This document shows positions 61,470-64,000 of a DNA stretch of 64,000 nt, piece after piece. The stretch lies in the NCBI RefSeq assembly GCF_000143825.1, contig NZ_CM000961.1:248001-312000 (forward strand), read 5' to 3'. Made by a program: the position numbers and the translations under genes. The notes beneath the pieces are model-generated. The model worked only from the letters and a program-made list of their open reading frames with translations. It was not told where the DNA came from and searched no databases. Positions within the stretch are counted from its first letter, which is position 1; each line of letters starts with the position of its first letter. The stretch is from Corynebacterium genitalium ATCC 33030 (lineage in GTDB: Bacteria > Actinomycetota > Actinomycetes > Mycobacteriales > Mycobacteriaceae).

Positions 61470-62156
61470 TCAGCGCTTCTCAGCGCGGTGCAGCGCGACG
61501 ATGCCGAAGGCGAGGTTCTTCCAGGTGGCACGCTCCCAGCCGGAAGCGTTGATGGCGCTGGCCAGCTGCTCCTGGGCAGGCCATGCCTTGATGGACTCTG
61601 CAAGGTACTCGTAGGCGGGGGCGTTGGAGGAGAACACCTTGCCCAGCAGCGGGATCATCCGCGGCAGGACAGTGCTGTAAATGGTGGAGAACACCGGGAT
61701 GACGGGGGTAGAGAACTCGTTGACCACCAATCGGCCACCCGGCTTGGTCACACGCGCCATTTCGCGCAACCCGGCTTCGAAATCGTGCACGTTGCGTAGA
61801 CCGTAGGAGATGGTCACAGCGTCGAAGGTCTCATCGGCGAACGGCAGGTGCATGGCGTCGCCAACGACCTTCGGCACGTTGCGGTGCGCGCCGGCGGCGA
61901 GCATGCCCTGGGAGAAGTCGCAGGCCACGCACCACGCACCGGACTTCGCCAGCTCTTCGGTGGACACTGCCGTGCCGGCGGCCAAGTCGAGCACCCGCTC
62001 GCCGGGCTTCAGGTCCAGCAGTTCGCGGGTGCGGCGGCGCCAGCGGCGGTCCAGGCCAGCTGTCATCACGGTGTTGGTGATGTCGTAGTTCTTGCCGACG
62101 TCATCGAACATCCCCGCCACGTCGTGCGGGTTCTTCTCCAGGTTCGCCTTGGCCAT
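61470..62156 (-). CDS. menG: Demethylmenaquinone methyltransferase
   Basis: 228-residue SAM-dependent enzyme for the last step of menaquinone synthesis (UbiE/MenG family). SAM motif [16 protein letters not shown], then [23 protein letters not shown] and the C-terminal signature [11 protein letters not shown] are present. Overlapping GCTGAGAAACGC repeats lie at its 3' end (61458-61485). The gene is 11 bases ahead of mgtA's stop in a shared minus-strand unit. Confidence 0.94.
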   Translation of the reverse strand: MAKANLEKNPHDVAGMFDDVGKNYDITNTVMTAGLDRRWRRRTRELLDLKPGERVLDLAAGTAVSTEELAKSGAWCVACDFSQGMLAAGAHRNVPKVVGDAMHLPFADETFDAVTISYGLRNVHDFEAGLREMARVTKPGGRLVVNEFSTPVIPVFSTIYSTVLPRMIPLLGKVFSSNAPAYEYLAESIKAWPAQEQLASAINASGWERATWKNLAFGIVALHRAEKR

Positions 62157-62167
62157 AGGAAGACAGT

Positions 62168-63325
62168 CTACTTCGCCTTACTACGCCGGCCTTTGCGCCC
62201 CTTGTACGGGCTGGCGTCGATTGCTTGCTCGTAGTAGCCCAGGAGCTGGTCGCACAGCGCCGACCACGTCTTGTTCGCAACCGACTCGCGGGCGTTGCCG
62301 CTCATCTGCTCCAGGTTGTCGTCGGCGAGGATGGTCGCAGCGGCGGCGGGTAGGTCGCGTTCGAAGGTGGGGACGTCGAGAAGCTGGCCGTTGTAGCCGT
62401 CGACGATCGTGTCGATGGGCCCGCCCGCGCGCGGCCCGATCGTCGGCGTGCCGGAAGCCTGCGCCTCCTGCAGCGTTTGCCCGAAGGTCTCAAACTCGCC
62501 GGTGTGCACGAACAAATCCAACGACGCGTAGGCCGCCGCGAGCGCCTCCCCGCGCAGCTCACCGGTGAAAATCGCATTCGGCATGAGCTTGCCCAAGTCG
62601 CGTCGCTCCGGCCCGTCACCCACGATGACCAGCTGAATGCCTGGATCCCCGTGCAGGGCCGCAAGGCGCTCGACGCCCTTCTCCGACGCGAGGCGCCCCA
62701 CGAAGCCGACGAATTTCTTCGTTCCCGTCGGGTCCCACTTCGCGCGCAGCTGCTCGCTGCGTTTCGACGGGTGGAACAGCTCCGAATCGACCCCGCGCCC
62801 CCACTTGTGCACGTTTTCAATGCCGTGCTTCTCAAGCTCCGCGATGGTCACTGACGACGGGGCGAGCGTCATCTGGGTCATGTTGTGCAGCCTGCGCGTC
62901 CACAGCCACGCCGCCTTCTCCAGGAAGCCGAGGTGGTACCGGGCGCTGAATCCCGCGACATCGGTTTGGAAGAGGGCGACGGCGGGGAGCTTCAAACGTC
63001 GACAAGCAATCGCTCCGACACCACCAAGCACGAACGGGCTGGCCAGATGCACCACGTCGGGCTGGAACTCTCGCAGCGTGTTCCACAGCGTCGTGTTCGG
63101 AATGCCCACCGGCAGTGAATCAACCAGCGGCACCATGATCGTGGGCACACGCACGACCGGGAAGCCGGCGTAGGACGGGACCTCCTCCTGGTTCGACCGC
63201 GCACCAGGAGCAATGACAATCGCCTCGTGGCCGTTCGCCTCCAAATGCTCCAGCACACGCAGGACGGAGTTGGTTACTCCGTTGACGTTGGGCAGGAAAG
63301 CTTCGGCAACAATGGCGACACGCAT
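62168..63325 (-). CDS. mgtA: GDP-mannose-dependent alpha-mannosyltransferase MgtA (GT4)
   Basis: 385-residue family-4 glycosyltransferase that builds lipoarabinomannan/lipomannan precursors in corynebacteria. N-terminal acceptor domain [19 protein letters not shown]-terminal nucleotide-sugar domain with [17 protein letters not shown] and the E-x7-E motif in [18 protein letters not shown]. Located between menG and the DUF3592 gene, matching the mycobacterial Rv0557 neighbourhood; specificity by synteny. Confidence 0.88.
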   Translation of the reverse strand: MRVAIVAEAFLPNVNGVTNSVLRVLEHLEANGHEAIVIAPGARSNQEEVPSYAGFPVVRVPTIMVPLVDSLPVGIPNTTLWNTLREFQPDVVHLASPFVLGGVGAIACRRLKLPAVALFQTDVAGFSARYHLGFLEKAAWLWTRRLHNMTQMTLAPSSVTIAELEKHGIENVHKWGRGVDSELFHPSKRSEQLRAKWDPTGTKKFVGFVGRLASEKGVERLAALHGDPGIQLVIVGDGPERRDLGKLMPNAIFTGELRGEALAAAYASLDLFVHTGEFETFGQTLQEAQASGTPTIGPRAGGPIDTIVDGYNGQLLDVPTFERDLPAAAATILADDNLEQMSGNARESVANKTWSALCDQLLGYYEQAIDASPYKGRKGRRSKAK

Positions 63326-63348
63326 TGCACCATTATGTCTTTGGCCTG

Positions 63349-63792
63349 CTAACTGTTCGCGTCTTTCTCGGTAACGGCAGGTGAATTTTCACGCCGTCCC
63401 GCCCGCGACACGGCCAGCCATCCCGCCGCCGCGATGAGCGTGGACATGAGCGCCACCGATAGCGCCGGAATGATCGCAAGGGGCCACGAGCGGCCTTCCA
63501 CCTTCACAATGTCCGGGTCCGACTTCGCGTACGTCACCCACACTTGCTGCCCCTCCCCCAGCCCCGAGGGGTAGAGCAGACCGTGGGGCGGGAAGTGCAC
63601 GCGCCCGGTTTCGTCCAGGTACTCGACGGAGGTGCGCAACCACGTCACGCTGGTGACGGTGGCAATGCCGCGGCCGGGGTCGCGGGAAATGGTGGCATCG
63701 TTCATCACGGGCCCTGCGACCATGGCCACGCTGCCGAGCATCGCGCACAGGTATAGCGCGATGATCAGCTGGTGCAGGCGGCGCTGAATCAC
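63349..63792 (-). CDS. DUF3592 family membrane protein
   Basis: 147 residues with an N-terminal membrane segment ([19 protein letters not shown]), an extracytoplasmic beta domain ([40 protein letters not shown]) and a second membrane segment ([20 protein letters not shown]). Function unknown; it corresponds by position to Rv0556 of mycobacteria. Its start overlaps the menD stop by four bases. Confidence 0.85.
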   Translation of the reverse strand: MIQRRLHQLIIALYLCAMLGSVAMVAGPVMNDATISRDPGRGIATVTSVTWLRTSVEYLDETGRVHFPPHGLLYPSGLGEGQQVWVTYAKSDPDIVKVEGRSWPLAIIPALSVALMSTLIAAAGWLAVSRAGRRENSPAVTEKDANS

Positions 63793-64000
63793 TTCTTCAG
63801 CTGCTCCGCCAAATCGCGCCTGGTCGCGCGCGTGGTCACGGCCTCAATCACAGTCACGGGCTCGTGCTTATCGACGCCATCGACCAGGCACTCCACCAAT
63901 TCCTGCGTCGTCTCGGCCCGGCGGTACGCGACACCGTATGCGTCTGCGAGGGCGGCGATGTCAACGTCGTGAGGCGTGCCGAACGCCATCTCGAAGTTCT
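63789..64000 (-). CDS. menD: MenD (SEPHCHC synthase), C-terminal end only
   Basis: Seventy codons visible, running off the window edge. [23 protein letters not shown] and the end [21 protein letters not shown] match the ThDP-binding C terminus of MenD, which makes the cyclohexene carboxylate precursor of menaquinone. The gene is the first of the menD-DUF3592-mgtA-menG strand unit. Confidence 0.85.
   Translation of the reverse strand, partial: NFEMAFGTPHDVDIAALADAYGVAYRRAETTQELVECLVDGVDKHEPVTVIEAVTTRATRRDLAEQLKK
63866..63876 (+). repeat. Copy of the 11-base word GCTTATCGACG
   Basis: Exact copy inside menD, antisense to it. Confidence 0.8.

Overview
The window looks like a chromosomal segment of a high-G+C actinobacterium, most probably Corynebacterium or a close relative. 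Pointers are the split S10/spc ribosomal superoperon, the DUF3068 and DUF1707 proteins, DtxR-type iron control, menaquinone genes next to mgtA, and RpoB/RpoC of corynebacterial length (1165 and 1336 aa). Species cannot be fixed from the sequence alone.

Layout. 1-4.0 kb (minus strand): partial secY, its own promoter, then the end of the spc operon (rplO, rpmD, rpsE, rplR, rplF, rpsH). 4.0-11 kb: an accessory block with a glycoside-hydrolase remnant, an AhpD-like protein, L-lactate dehydrogenase, two unknown proteins, an ABC exporter and a secreted phytase-like protein. 11.1-17.3 kb: a ferric-siderophore uptake locus flanked by two direct copies of rplE. The copy at 16.7-17.3 kb is intact; the copy at 11.1-11.6 kb lacks its start and is joined to a fragment of a HAD-IIA phosphatase gene. 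17.3-18 kb: rplX and rplN. 18.3-25.5 kb (plus strand): a formate/nitrite-type channel, two coupled membrane GTPases, a TPP riboswitch with a thiD-tenA fusion, and a frameshifted sugar kinase. 25.5-30.7 kb (minus): the S10 operon, rpsJ to rpsQ. 31.4-34.7 kb (plus): a six-gene Asp23/Gls24 envelope locus. 34.6-40 kb (minus): an unknown protein, tuf, fusA, rpsG, rpsL. 40.3 kb: a DUF1707 protein. 41.2-48.8 kb (minus): rpoC, rpoB. 49-56.7 kb (minus): a DUF3068 protein, rplL, rplJ, a serine hydrolase, a secreted anchor-M-type protein, rplA, rplK, nusG, secE. 56.8-59 kb: tRNA-Trp, -Met, -Thr, a secreted lamin-tail protein, tRNA-Tyr. 59-64 kb: menaquinone and lipid-glycan genes (polyprenyl synthase, menJ, menG, mgtA, a DUF3592 protein, partial menD).

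Most genes make ribosomes, RNA polymerase and elongation factors. Inserted between them are envelope, iron, thiamine and respiratory-quinone functions.

Three signals stand out. First, an exact 11-base word, GCTTATCGACG, occurs 14 times on the two strands (about 0.03 expected by chance), mostly in the short gaps around ribosomal and polymerase operons. It could be an uptake-, segregation- or regulation-type sequence; I know of no description of it. Second, the rplE duplication around the siderophore locus looks like the scar of homology-assisted gene acquisition. Third, a 101-bp MITE-like element with perfect 19-bp inverted ends lies downstream of rpoC.
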